64,000 nt of DNA from Culex pipiens pallens (GCF_016801865.2 NC_068937.1:124159225-124223224); one strand, 5' to 3'. Shown: positions 21,131 to 33,210, counted from the first letter of the stretch. Notes: generated by a model from the letters alone, not told the origin. Numbers and translations: made by a program.

Positions 21131-24100
21131 TGGTGAAAAGTGAAAAGTGACAAGTGACAAGTGACAAGTGACAAGTGACAAGTGCCAAGTGACAAGTGAC
21201 AAGTGACAAGTGACAAGTGACAAGTGACAAGTGACAAGTGACAAGTGACAAGTGACAAGTGACAAGTGACACTTGACAAGTGACAAGTGAAAAGTGATAA
21301 GAGAAAAGTGAAAAGTGAAAAGTGAAAAGTGAAAAGTGAAAAGTGATAAGAGAAAAGTGAAAAGTGAAAAGTGAAAAGTGAAAAGTGAAAAGTGAAAAGT
21401 TGAAAGTGAAAAGTGAAAAGTGAAAAGTGAAAAGTGAAAAGTGAAAAGTGAAAAGTGAAAAGTGAAAAGTGAAAAGTGAAAAGTGAAAAGTGAAAAGTGA
21501 AAAGTGACAAGTGACAAGTGACAAGTGACAAGTGAAAAGTGACAAGTGACAAGTGACAAGTGACAAGTGACAAGTGACAAGTGACAAGTGACAAGTGACA
21601 AGTGACAAGTGACAAGTGACAAGTGACAAGTGACAAGTGACAAGTGACAAGTGACAAGTGACAAGTGACAAGTGACAAGTGACAAGTGACAAGTGACAAG
21701 TGACAAGTGACAAGTGACAAGTGACAAGTGACAAGTGCCAAGTGACAAGTGACAAGTGACAAGTGACAAGTGACAAGTGACAAGTGACAAGTGACAAGTG
21801 ACAAGTGACAAGTGACAAGTGACAAGTGACAAGTGACAAGTGACAAGTGACAAGTGACAAGTGACAAGTGACAAGTGACAAGTGACAAGTGACAAGTGAC
21901 AAGTGACAAGTGACAAGTGACAAGTGACAAGTGACAAGTGACAAGTGACAAGTGACAAGTGACAAGTGACAAGTGACAAGTGACAAGTGACAAGTGACAA
22001 GTGACAAGTGACAAGTGACAAGTGACAAGTGCCAAGTGACAAGTGACAAGTGACAAGTGACAAGTGACAAGTGACAAGTGACAAGTGACAAGTGACAAGT
22101 GACAAGTGACAAGTGACAAGTGACAAGTGACAAGTGACAAGTGACAAGTGACAAGTGACAAGTGACAAGTGACAAGTGACAAGTGACAAGTGACAAGTGA
22201 CAAGTGACAAGTGACAAGTGACAAGTGACAAGTGACAAGTGACAAGTGACAAGTGAAAAGTGAAAAGTGAAAAGTGAAAAGTGAAAAGTGAAAAGTGAAA
22301 AGTGAAAAGTGAAAAGTGAAAAGTGAAAAGTGAAAAGTGAAAAGTGAAAAGTGAAAAGTGAAAAGTGAAAAGTGAAAAGTGAAAAGTGAAAAGTGAAAAG
22401 TGAAAAGTTGAAAGTGAAAAGTGAAAAGTGAAAAGTGAAAAGTGAAAAGTGAAAAGTGAAAAGTGAAAAGTGAAAAGTGAAAAGTGAAAAGTGAAAAGTG
22501 AAAAGTGAAAAGTGAAAAGTGAAAAGTGAAAAGTGAAAAGTGAAAAGTGAAAAGTGAAAAGTGAAAAGTGAAAAGTGAAAAGTGAAAAGTGACAAGTGAC
22601 AAGTGACAAGTGCCAAGTGACAAGTGACAAGTGACAAGTGACAAGTGACAAGTGACAAGTGACAAGTGACAAGTGAAAAGTGAAAAGTGAAAAGTGAAAA
22701 GTTGAAAGTGAAAAGTGAAAAGTGAAAAGTGAAAAGTGAAAAGTGAAAAGTGAAAAGTGAAAAGTGAAAAGTGAAAAGTGAAAAGTGAAAAGTGAAAAGT
22801 GAAAAGTGAAAAGTGAAAAGTGAAAAGTGAAAAGTGAAAAGTGAAAAGTGAAAAGTGAAAAGTGAAAAGTGAAAAGTGACAAGTGACAAGTGACAAGTGC
22901 CAAGTGACAAGTGACAAGTGACAAGTGACAAGTGACAAGTGACAAGTGACAAGTGACAAGTGACAAGTGACAAGTGACAAGTGACAAGTGACAAGTGACA
23001 AGTGACAAGTGACAAGTGACAAGTGACAAGTGACAAGTGACAAGTGACAAGTGACAAGTGACAAGTGACAAGTGACAAGTGACAAGTGACAAGTGACAAG
23101 TGACAAGTGACAAGTGACAAGTGACAAGTGAAAAGTGAAAAGTGAAAAGTGAAAAGTGAAAAGTTGAAAGTGAAAAGTGAAAAGTGAAAAGTGAAAAGTG
23201 AAAAGTGAAAAGTGAAAAGTGAAAAGTGAAAAGTGAAAAGTGAAAAGTGAAAAGTGAAAAGTGAAAAGTGAAAAGTGAAAAGTGAAAAGTGAAAAGTGAA
23301 AAGTGAAAAGTGAAAAGTGAAAAGTGAAAAGTGAAAAGTGAAAAGTGAAAAGTGAAAAGTGAAAAGTTAAAAGTTAAAAGTTAAAAGTTAAAAGTTAAAA
23401 GTTAAAAGTTAAAAGTTAAAAGTTAAAAGTTAAAAGTTAAAAGTTAAAAGTTAAAAGTTAAAAGTGAAAAGTGAAAAGTGAAAAGTGAAAAGTGAAAAAT
23501 GAAAAGTGAAAAGTGAAAAGTGAAAAGTGAAAAGTGAAAAGTGAAAAGTGAAAAGTGAAAAGTGAAAAGTGAAAAGTGAAAAGTGAAAAGTGAAAAGTGA
23601 AAAGTGAAAAGTGAAAAGTGAAAAGTGAAAAGTGAAAAGTGAAAAGTGAAAAGTGAAAAGTGATAAGTGATAAGTGAAAAGTGAAAAGTGAAAAGTGAAA
23701 AGTGAAAAGTGAAAAGTGAAAAGTGAAAAGTGAAAAGTGAAAAGTGAAAAGTGAAAAGTGAAAAGTGAAAAGTGAAAAGTGAAAAGTGAAAAGTGAAAAG
23801 TGAAAAGTGAAAAGTGAAAAGTGAAAAGTGAAAAGTGAAAAGTGAAAAGTGAAAAGTGAAAAGTGAAAAGTGAAAAGTGAAAAGTGAAAAGTGAAAAGTG
23901 AAAAGTGAAAAGTGAAAAGTGAAAAGTGAAAAGTGAAAAGTGAAAAGTGAAAAGTGAAAAGTGAAAAGTGAAAAGTGAAAAGTGAAAAGTGAAAAGTGAA
24001 AAGTGAAAAGTGAAAAGTGAAAAGTGAAAAGTGAAAAGTGAAAAGTGAAAAGTGAAAAGTGAAAAGTGAAAAGTGAAAAGTGAAAAGTGACAAGTGACAA

Positions 24101-25300
24101 GTGACAAGTGCCAAGTGACAAGTGACAAGTGACAAGTGACAAGTGACAAGTGACAAGTGACAAGTGACAAGTGACAAGTGACAAGTGACAAGTGACAAGT
24201 GACAAGTGACAAGTGACAAGTGACAAGTGACAAGTGACAAGTGACAAGTGACAAGTGACAAGTGACAAGTGACAAGTGACAAGTGACAAGTGACAAGTGA
24301 CAAGTGACAAGTGACAAGTGACAAGTGACAAGTGACAAGTGAAAAGTGAAAAGTGAAAAGTGAAAAGTGAAAAGTTGAAAGTGAAAAGTGAAAAGTGAAA
24401 AGTGAAAAGTGAAAAGTGAAAAGTGAAAAGTGAAAAGTGAAAAGTGAAAAGTGAAAAGTGAAAAGTGAAAAGTGAAAAGTGAAAAGTGAAAAGTGAAAAG
24501 TGAAAAGTGAAAAGTGAAAAGTGAAAAGTGAAAAGTGAAAAGTGAAAAGTGAAAAGTGAAAAGTGAAAAGTGAAAAGTGAAAAGTTAAAAGTTAAAAGTT
24601 AAAAGTTAAAAGTTAAAAGTTAAAAGTTAAAAGTTAAAAGTTAAAAGTTAAAAGTTAAAAGTTAAAAGTTAAAAGTTAAAAGTGAAAAGTGAAAAGTGAA
24701 AAGTGAAAAGTGAAAAATGAAAAGTGAAAAGTGAAAAGTGAAAAGTGAAAAGTGAAAAGTGAAAAGTGAAAAGTGAAAAGTGAAAAGTGAAAAGTGAAAA
24801 GTGAAAAGTGAAAAGTGAAAAGTGAAAAGTGAAAAGTGAAAAGTGAAAAGTGAAAAGTGAAAAGTGAAAAGTGAAAAGTGAAAAGTGATAAGTGATAAGT
24901 GAAAAGTGAAAAGTGAAAAGTGAAAAGTGAAAAGTGAAAAGTGAAAAGTGAAAAGTGAAAAGTGAAAAGTGAAAAGTGAAAAGTGAAAAGTGAAAAGTGA
25001 AAAGTGAAAAGTGAAAAGTGAAAAGTGAAAAGTGAAAAGTGAAAAGTGAAAAGTGAAAAGTGAAAAGTGAAAAGTGAAAAGTGAAAAGTGAAAAGTGAAA
25101 AGTGAAAAGTGAAAAGTGAAAAGTGAAAAGTGAAAAGTGAAAAGTGAAAAGTTAAAAGTTAAAAGTTAAAAGTTAAAAGTTAAAAGTTAAAAGTTAAAAG
25201 TTAAAAGTTAAAAGTTAAAAGTTAAAAGTTAAAAGTTAAAAGTTAAAAGTTAAAAGTTAAAAGTTAAAAGTTAAAAGTTAAAAGTGAAAAGTGAAAGGGG
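21131..25300. repeat. Heptamer satellite with homogenised ACAAGTG/AAAAGTG/AAAAGTT blocks
   Basis: About 4.2 kb of 7-bp units in sharply bounded blocks: ACAAGTG (21147-21290, 21506-22250, 22590-22672, 22878-23127, 24087-24340), AAAAGTG (between these and after), and AAAAGTT (23366-23460, 24583-24680, 25151-25282). Rare variants such as GCCAAGT, AAGTTGA, AAAAATG and GATAAGTGATAAG mark positions. Because the unit is 7 bases and lacks stops on the minus strand, frames of up to 745 codons appear in all three phases; they are a by-product, not genes. Confidence 0.97.
22878..25150. repeat. Higher-order duplication of about 1.21 kb inside the heptamer array
   Basis: Marker variants recur in the same order at a fixed offset: GCC at 22900 and 24111 (1211), TTG at 23164 and 24375 (1211), start of the AAAAGTT block at 23367 and 24585 (1218), AAAAATG at 23500 and 24718 (1218), GATAAG at 23664 and 24889 (1225). 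1211 is 173 units; the later offsets grow by exactly one unit each. This shows one segmental duplication followed by single-unit slippage. Confidence 0.92.
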
Positions 25301-25545
25301 AATTTGAATACTGAAAAAAGAAAAGTGAAAAGTGAAAAGTAAAAAGTGAAATGTGAAAAGTGAAAATTGCAGACTGTATATTAAAGAGAGAATACTTAAT
25401 ACTGAAGAATAAAGTTTTAAAACTGGCGACATAAGCCTGAAGATTGAAGAGTAAAAACTATGTTGAGTGAATATTGAAACATGAACCATTAAGAGTGAAG
25501 CATAAGCAGTAAGCAGAGAAGAGTGAAGAGTGAGGCGTGAGGGCA
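25301..25545. repeat. Decayed edge of the heptamer array
   Basis: AAAAGTG units become irregular after 25300. GAAGAGTGAAGAGTGAGGCG near 25508 recalls the GTGAAGA block on the far left side of the complex. No gene. Confidence 0.6.
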
Positions 25546-27722
25546 TAGTAAGGAATACAAAAAAAAAACAATGCAGCACGTGAATGGCGACCTCAAAACG
25601 TGATTTTTCACACCAAACCAACTATCTGAAGAGCTCCTTCCAGTGTCTGCACCAATCTTGGCTGAATTCAATATCCTCAGCCTGGTTTCCCAGGAAGTTT
25701 TTTCTTCCCTTCTCTCCTTCAAGAAAGCATTTTCCTCGAGGCCATTAATTCCGAATGCATGCAGCAACCCCACCGGCTGCGTGTTCTCTCATTATGCAAA
25801 CTAGACTTCTTCAACACCCGGGAAAAAAAACTATTCTCCGCACTTGGATCGAGAAATGAATTTTAAATTTTTCTATCCCACTTTTCCTGCGACTATTCTC
25901 GACGAGCTTCCGACGGAGACATCCGGGCTGATAATTCAATTGGGGATAATCATATTTGCGAGGAAAATCTGGGGGCAAACCGAAAAGTGTCGGTTTGGGG
26001 ATTATGCTGAGTATTCTGAAGGGAGAAGAGACAGTTACTGCAGTGCATTTTGCGGGGAAATTCAATTTCTTCTCAATCTTCATTCATGGTTATATTGATC
26101 CGATTGTATAACTGAGTAATAAAAGGTCACTTATTTTAACATCAAACGATTAAAATCACTTGAGAACAACTCTTTAAAGTTTAGCTCTTTATAGCAGTCA
26201 AAAATCCTTCAAAATGAACATCCAGATAATTTCTTCAAGTAGATCATTCCACCATCAAAAAACTCTTCAAGACACTGACGATCTCAAACATCATCGACAT
26301 TCAATTGAGACCAATAAATTTCCCAGAGGAGATTTCGGAAACAGCAAAAAAAAAACAACAAAACTCCCTGCTGCCTGCTCGGCCCTAATTGGGGAGTCAA
26401 GTTTATCTGATTGATGAAAGTCAATAAAAAAGCAGCCAAGCTGGGAAAAGTCTGGAAAATGTTTACGACCTTGCTTCATCACACACCTCTCGAAAACGGT
26501 AGTGGATTTAGTCACTCTGGTGAGTGATTCTCGGTCACTTGGGACCAAGTTTAACCGTAAAAGCTCTCACTAATAGATGGTACACAGCAACAACACCTAC
26601 ACACCGAGGAAAAAAAGGGGTTCATCGATAATGTAAAACTTTCTCTTCTTCTGGGGTCGGTCGAAATTTATGCGACTTTAAGTCGGGGACATAAATTTGG
26701 ACTGAATTTACGGCAGAGGCCTCTTAGTTTAGTGGGGTTCGGGTTAGTGAAGTTGTTGTGAACAGAAAGTTGGTCCCTTAAGAGGGCTAATCCCTGAAAC
26801 GCAATTATGAAAAGGGAAGTCCATTAGAGTGAGAGTCAGGCAGGTTTCTAGAGATCGAAAATGTAGGTTGTGGGCTGGAAGTGAAAAATTAAATTAAGTA
26901 ATCCGGTGAAAGAGTTCGTTGAAAGGTAGTTAATTTATTTTTTTGAAAAAAATCATCTATATTGAACGTACATCAAATCTTCACCAATCAAAAGAGATAT
27001 CACTTCCCAGCTTCGAAAAAAAAAACCCCCGAGCTCATAAATAAAACGATACTTAAGGCACGCACCTCTCAAGATGCCAAACGATTTCGGTAGATCAACC
27101 ATCTGCTCTTCCCCACCCCACACCCTCGCACTTTTTTTTTTCTTTCTCAGAACAGCACATTTTCCCGAAAAGATCGTGTTTTTCCGTCGGCTGATTTAGA
27201 TGTTTGTGTCGCGTTAAGGCCCTGACGTGGCGAACGAAAACATGCGCTTTTCCGAGAGGCAACAGAAAGAAAAAAACCTAATCCAAAGTGGTCTTTCACT
27301 TTCGAGAAGCGTTAAAATTTTTACGACCTTGCGTCACCTTTTGCGTTGCTTTTTTTTGCTTCTACAAACAGAAGACCGATTTTATGTGTTTGGCCGCGAG
27401 ATTTGAACAGTGCGAACTGTTTAGGGGCAGACGGTAACGGGCGTTTAGATTGTGCGAGCTGGAGCGAAGATGAGGAATTTCCTGATTGGTAAATTGATGC
27501 TGGTAATTTTTAAATGGCTTTTCAGAATCCAGGCAGAACCGAGACAGGATCAGGAATAAATATACATGAAAGTATTATAAAATAAGACATTTGTGTACAA
27601 AACAAACAAAAAATAAATAAATTAGAAAATAGGAAAATATTTTCAAATTGTAACTAAAAGACAAACTATCAAAAAAAAAAGAAAGCACAGTAACAAAAAA
27701 CTTGAAAAAACGCTTGTCAAAC
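25546..27722. other. Unassigned, apparently single-copy sequence
   Basis: No repeat shared with the rest of the window. Frames are under 100 codons and lack motifs. AGTTAG-like short phrases near 26700 and pyrimidine runs at 27110-27150 are unremarkable. I see no gene or RNA. Confidence 0.4.
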
Positions 27723-29020
27723 CCCGAGCAGACGGAAATAACTTGGGAAGGTCAGTTTTTGATATTGTGTGAAGATCGAAATATGTTATTGGGATAATCG
27801 GATTAGTTGTTAAAATAACAAAAATCAATAACAAAGATTTGTTCGAAGAATAACTTAAACAGCTATTATGTTGTTTTTGCAATAACAAACCAATAACACA
27901 GAAGAAATCATGAAGGAATCCAAGTAAAAGTTGCTGAAAACTTGCTGAATCCGATGCAGTCTCCGAGGTCTCACTCCGGCTTAAACTTCAACGTCAGCTC
28001 CGACTTCCTGGCTCTGTGAAAATAATAACAGTTTTTGTTATTCACACTTCAAAAATTCTCAATAAATAAATCAATTCCGTTAGGGAATATAACAAAATTA
28101 AAAAAATGAACTCTCAAAAGTTTATTTTATCGGATTAATTTTAGCTTGAAATCCCATTTCATGGTGAAATAAATGACCCCCATGAAATTGGTCAAAATTA
28201 TTTCATAGTTCTAGCCAATTTTAGTAAAATCCCTTAGGGCGTATATCAAATAATTAAAAAAATCAACTTTCAAAATTTCAACTTTTTAGAATAATTTTAG
28301 CTTAAGGACCCCATTTAATGGCCCAAATAATGATCCCGACGAAATTGGTCAAAATTATCCCATAGTTCTAGCCAATTTTAGCAAAGTCCTTTAGGGGGTA
28401 TATAAAATAATTTAAAAAATCAACATTCAAAATTTCAACTTTTAAGAAAAATTTTAGCTTAAGGACCCCATTTCATGGCCAAAATAATGACCCCGACGAA
28501 ATTCGTCAAAATTATCCAATAGTTCTAGCCAATTTTGACAACGTCCCTTAGGGGGTATATCAAATAATTTAGAAAAAAATCAAATCAAGAATAATTTTGG
28601 ATTAAGGACCCCATTTCATGGCCAAAATAATGACCCCGACGAAATTAGACAAAATTATCCCAAAGATCTAAACATATTTAACAAAAGAAAAAATAATAAC
28701 AGATTGTGTTTTGGACACTTAGAAACTATTCCATTTGTGCGATTTATGGTAATTTTATTTCTAAGTCAGTATACCGAACGAATAACAAATTTTGTTATTA
28801 GGAGAGTTTTTGAAATGTTAAACATTTCCTCTTATTAGCGTGTTATTAAACATTTTCAATATAATATCACTTCAATACCAAACTTTGTTATTTTATCAGA
28901 AACTGTTATTATTTTTTCTTCTTGAAGTTGAACTTCAGGATAAAATAATAACACTTTTTGTTATTTTAACAGGATTTGTTATTGAAATATTATTAATTTT
29001 GTTATTACCGTCTGCCCGGG
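27723..29020. mobile_element. CCCGAGCAGACGG-terminal element, AATAAC motif type (1.3 kb)
   Basis: Begins CCCGAGCAGACGGAAATAAC and ends with the inverse TTATTACCGTCTGCCCGGG. The interior has about four tandem units around CATTTCATGGCCAAAATAAT and CCCGACGAAATTGGTCAAAA, 157 bases apart where measured (28338 and 28495) and shorter in the last. GTTATT/AATAAC pairs are scattered through it. Flanks (AC and TA) do not form a clear duplication. It is nearly collinear with 34017-35777. No transposase. Confidence 0.85.
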
Positions 29021-29106
29021 TATGCGAGGTTTAATCTTTTGGCATAGCTAATGTATAAAAAAAAACAAAGAACAGATGATTTTGTTAACATTTTCTAATC
29101 AATATA

Positions 29107-30566
29107 GGGGAAATATACCCTTCCTAATCAAACACCTATCTTCGTCATATAAAGAGTTTGATGCTCGATTAAAGCTCCAAAAATGCTATTTAGGCAAACT
29201 TGCCTACAACAGCACCGCCTCGAGTAAGCACGCAAATTTATGCCATTTACTGGCCAAAAAGATCGAATTTAATGCGACGAGGGAGTTTTCGTAAGCTGCT
29301 TGGCGGACGCACGGATCAGACTTCTTTGGATACGATCGGCTCGGACGACAAGGACGCAGGCTGGAGAGTGTAACTAACGAGAGAAGAGCTCAAGCCGTTC
29401 TAGCTGCTGCTGTGTATCCTTTTCAGAGTATCTCAGTTTTTCTAACTGTACTCAGTTTTTCTTACTGTAATTTCTTACAATTTCTTATTTCTTCAACTTA
29501 AAAATGCTGTGCTGTACTTTCCACCTTATATCAACTAATATCGTATTATTTTTCAGCTGACAATGAAGGTAATTGACTTTTTATAATAATGCTTTTGATT
29601 AAATTCATTTATTATATTACATTTAATTATATATCATTACACTAAACACAACTTTCACAAAAAAACGCAAAAATAAATCGGAGCGTTTGGTACGGTACGT
29701 CCACGCATCCCTCCTCCCCTGTAGATTCTGAGAAATGTGATCCGTTCTCAGAATCCTCTCTGCGGTAAACACAACGTAGTAGGGCTGGCCGCTTTAATTT
29801 TTGTAATACATTTTCGGGTGTTCTCGAATGTACTGCAATTATTAATATTGACAAGAAAAGTGCTTGGGGCGTAATCTAATCACAAGACTTTCCAGCATGC
29901 TTTCATCGGACTGGCTGCGTTTGTGTTAGATTAGATTAGATTAGAAAAAGATCGAATTTAATGCACTTTTGATCATAATTTCTATTTTGCGAGACCATTT
30001 CTCATCATTTTGGTTGCACACACATCCACACGCATGATGAGAGCTTAACTGTTTAACGAAAGTTGCCAACAATATCTTTTCACTTGCGCTAACGATTTCA
30101 AAGCGCTTAAGATATGAAATTGCTTCCAACTACCGGCAACATGATCTTTTGAACATTAGTTAGTAACTCACTTGAAAAATAATCCTGAAAAATGTAAATA
30201 ATTAGCCAGCGCCATCAAAAAAACTACTTTTCGTGAGTGTTCGCTTATAATTTTATCAAAATTGGCAGCACCAAGCAGACCCAAAAGAGCGCTGGAAGAA
30301 AAAAGAACTAAGCTGGAAATAGAAAAATGGGCGTGGTACAATGCATTCTCGTCTGATTAGAATACATTTGGGAAAATGTTTTGTTTAATGCTTGTAAGAG
30401 GAATAAGAATTACTTTTAGTAAAAGTGAAAATAATCAGAAATGTTCACAAAAAGTGGCTCTACTCGTTGGTGTTCTTGGTTTTAGTAATTTTCAAGGAAC
30501 ACTCCAGATTATCCAGCATCATTCGAATACGACCGCTTATTAGGCTTAAAATGGTTATATTTCCCC
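29107..30566. mobile_element. GGGGAAATATA-terminal element (TA target), carrying a retroposon
   Basis: Terminal repeats GGGGAAATATACCC (29107) and the inverse of GGGGAAATATAACC (ending 30566) match at 13 of 14 bases; TA flanks both ends. Without the nested insertion (29276-29944 plus a duplicated 20 bases) the element is about 770 bp, has no transposase and is non-autonomous. GGGG ends with TA flanks resemble 3678-4545, but the interiors are unrelated. Confidence 0.75.
29276..29944 (+). mobile_element. Retroposed insertion with TTAGA-repeat tail and 20-bp target duplication
   Basis: AAAAAGATCGAATTTAATGC occurs at 29256-29275 and again at 29945-29964, exactly flanking 669 bases. The insert ends in a TTAGATTAGATTAGATTAG simple-repeat tail. 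A long exact target duplication plus a simple tail is typical of non-LTR retrotransposition. No reverse transcriptase frame is present, so it is a 5'-truncated copy, a SINE or a processed transcript. TTTTTCAG, CTGACAATGAAG and GTAATT follow each other at about 29551-29576, an exon-like arrangement. Confidence 0.82.
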
Positions 30567-30568
30567 TA

Positions 30569-31672
30569 TTCCCAGAATTTTTCAAGATAACAAGACCTCG
30601 AGAGGTCTAAACTGGAAACAAAATGAAATCCACAAAATAAAATCCCAAATACCTGTTACTCAAAATCATTTATTGAACCTTAAAAAAAACTTCCAACATA
30701 CATCACTGTCAAACTGGGCCTCCCCTCTGTCCCTTTTTGACACTGTGGCAGACCAGCGAAGAACTTTTCAATCAAGGCCCAGCCAAACCATTACCCACCA
30801 TGTTTCATTTTTTTTTGGTTTTCAACCTTTTTACGGCGCACACATTTATCAAAATTAATAGCAAACAGGAAAAATGGCTTTGATTTTCCCGGGTGGCTAC
30901 CCATTCGCAGCTGGTCGCGATGTGCACCGCTGCACGTGGGCGTTTTGGGTAACCGAAAGGTTTGGCTTTTGATTGACTTACGATCCACGGGTTGAGGGGT
31001 GGAAAACGGAGGGAAATGCAGTGGTCTGGGCGAATTTTTTTTACAATTAACCTTAAAATCTACTCACAACAAGACGGCTAGAAAAAGGTTATAAACAAAT
31101 TCAATGAAAATTTTACAACAAAAACAAAATTTCAACTTTCAGTGTCACCACTTGACTTCTAGGAAAATCCATCAAGTGGCCTCCTCGGAAAACACTCTTC
31201 ACCCTTCACTTTGACGCCTGCCGGGAGCGTTTCCGAAATCCTTTTCACAGTCGTTGTTTTCGTTAAAAAAAAAACCGAGCTTTTCATCTCCGTTTAATAG
31301 AATGTCAAAATTTTGATTGAGGTTCGCCGCCAAGACGACATTTGTCGGGCACGAGCTTTGTTTTTGATAACCAGAGGGGGTGGTAAAATGGGCGCTGGCA
31401 AATTTCCCTTCCACAAGACTAAACATTTCGATAAATCAACATCACGGGGTGCGGTGCTTGTGCATTGGGAACGTTGTTTGACTTGGAAGCGCGCGATTGA
31501 CGTTTGCTGGTTTTGGACCGAAGTTAATTTAGTGTGCAAGGAAAGGGGTTTCTGCGAAATTTAGGTTGATGGAGTCGAAATGAGAAGTCGGGTGAGCGCT
31601 TAACTTATCATCTTGGAACAATTGAAGTGCAAGCGAGTGTGATTCAACTGTCGGAGCTCTTTTGAAAGTAAA
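30569..31672. other. Unassigned, apparently single-copy sequence
   Basis: Mixed composition with no element ends, tandem repeats or convincing frames. Overlapping short frames on both strands (31290-31565) reflect chance openness. No gene recognised. Confidence 0.4.
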
Positions 31673-31822
31673 TTGACAGTTGACAGATTAGACTGTACTT
31701 ACCGGCAAGCAGCAGGATCCAGGATCTAAGATGAGTACTTACCTGATTTGTGTCATTTATGCATTGTTCATTCGGTGATACCATAATATTGACGTCCGTA
31801 ATAGACATCATTATCTTTAATC
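31673..31822 (-). repeat. GGTAAGTA/CTGTCAA module, copy 1
   Basis: Read on the minus strand: CTATTACGGACGTCAA (at 31805-31790), GGTAAGTACTC (31743), GGTAAGTACAGTC (31703), CTGTCAACTGTCAA (31686-31673). The same order occurs in the copies at 31838, 33010 and 52092, and on the plus strand at 48418 and 50301. Between motifs the sequence is poorly conserved. Confidence 0.6.
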
Positions 31823-31837
31823 ATTTGTAAATCCTGA

Positions 31838-31947
31838 TGACAGTCGACAGTTTAGATAGCATTTACCGACAATTTCGATGATTCGACGATGTGATTAGCC
31901 GATATGTCAACATTCAGGTCCGTCATTGAAATCAACATCTTCAATCG
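31838..31947 (-). repeat. GGTAAGTA/CTGTCAA module, copy 2 (compact)
   Basis: Minus strand: GATTTCAATGACGGACCTGA (31938-31914), GGTAAATGC (31866), CTGTCGACTGTCA (31850-31838). It is shorter and more diverged than copy 1 and lies 16 bases from it. A further remnant, GACTAACCAGTCCGTAATTG, follows at 32020-32039. Confidence 0.5.
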
Positions 31948-32052
31948 TTAGTTAACTTTTGAATCGACCTATTCCAAAAAACACCTCAATTAGATTAGCT
32001 ATTTTAACAGGATTCAATAGTTGACTAACCAGTCCGTAATTGAAATCATTGT

Positions 32053-33000
32053 CGAAAAGGTGAAGAAATGTACTTCTTTGGACCTATTTCAAGTCTGGTT
32101 TTGATATTAACCTCATAAAAGTTCAACATCTCAGACTAACTTCCACTGCCGACGATACCGTACCAGAATCAATTAACATTCCCAGCCCGGTCAACCGGTT
32201 GGCGGTACTGCGTGTCCTGCAATAAATTACGCGCCACCACGCTGTCCGTTCCAATTGGTCAGACATGGTCTCCGACCAGCTGAAACACTCCAGCTGTCCT
32301 AACCTGCCGCAATGCGGGCCACGGTGCAGTTACACGGAGCGCTGACCCAATGGCTGACTGACTGAGTGACTTCGGGACTATAATAAAAATGCGACAACGC
32401 GATTGAGAGAAAGGCAAACACAAACTGCACAATATATTTGGATCGGTCTGTGCGATGCCCATCTGTAGAGCTTCGATATCCTTGCCTGGCAGAATCATTG
32501 AAACAAAACAGGAAGAAGTAAAAGCACCTCTTTTCTTTCTCAAGAAACGGGATCTTTTTTCCACGGGACACCAGAACGGACAGGAAAAGCTCCTCCAGGA
32601 AGCAAAAACCCCAACATTTGCGTCGTCTATAAATATAAATTTAATGTTCTTGCTTCCGTTGCTTGTGTACTTTGCCGGCGCTATTTGTGAGCTCCTTGAA
32701 AATGTCCGTAAAAGCGTGTGCATGCGCCGAAAAAAGGGACTTTGCCTCGGTAGGTCGTTGACGTACCGAGGACAATCCTCGGAATAATTCCGGTGCGGGC
32801 TTGACAGTGTTCTGGAAACAATGGAGTGTCGCCGCGCTACCGTCGAGTGATGAATTTTCTTCCCTAACGGGAACGTCAAGATGATGAGCTGTTTGCGGGA
32901 CGTCTCAAGAGATGATTACTGCAATGCGGCAGGTGCAAGGAGTTGCTTTGCAAAAAGAAGAAAAAAAATCGACGTGAGGCTAAGTTCACTTTAAAATGTT
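32053..33000. other. Unassigned sequence with a long but unsupported frame
   Basis: An open frame of 206 codons runs on the minus strand (32879-32259) and overlaps other open frames on both strands. Its translation has no recognisable domain, signal peptide or composition bias of a real protein, and no introns or neighbours support it. I treat it as chance. A GC-richer stretch around 32270-32350 explains the lack of stops. Confidence 0.35.
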
Positions 33001-33009
33001 GAACAAATT

Positions 33010-33210
33010 TTGACAGAAATTTTGACTGAAACAGTTGACAGATTCATAGATACTTACCAAAACTATTTTCCTCCAACAACCTAAAACTCTCAGTTACGTA
33101 CCTGTACGAGAAACACTTCCACTTAAATTAATTTGTACTTACCTTTTTCACTTTTCTCTAGTGGAGACCAAAGGTACCTCAACTTTGACGTCCGTAATCG
33201 AGATGATTCA
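33010..33210 (-). repeat. GGTAAGTA/CTGTCAA module, copy 3 (fullest)
   Basis: Minus strand order: GATTACGGACGTCAAAGTTG (about 33200-33182), AGGTACC (33173), GAGAAAAGTG, GGTAAGTAC (33143), GGTAAGTATC (33058), CTGTCAACTG (33042), CTGTCAAAA (33017). The CGGACGTCA...TTGAGGTACC stretch aligns well with 48427-48450, which links the minus-strand and plus-strand copies into one family. Confidence 0.65.

Noticed and set aside
20876..24338. Very long minus-strand open frames (up to 745 codons) rich in SLVTCHL and SLFTFHF repeats
   Set aside because: All three phases are open because a 7-bp unit without stops is read in every register. The sequence is a satellite and has no gene signals.
21131..25300. 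Telomeric repeat
   Set aside because: The units differ from the arthropod TTAGG-type repeat, and unique DNA flanks the array on both sides.
29926..29944. TTAGATTAGATTAG as a telomere-like microsatellite
   Set aside because: It is only about four units long and ends precisely at a target duplication, so it is the tail of a retroposed insert.
32259..32879. 206-codon minus-strand frame
   Set aside because: No domain, signal peptide, splice or composition support; other frames overlap it on both strands. A frame of this length is plausible by chance in 64 kb.
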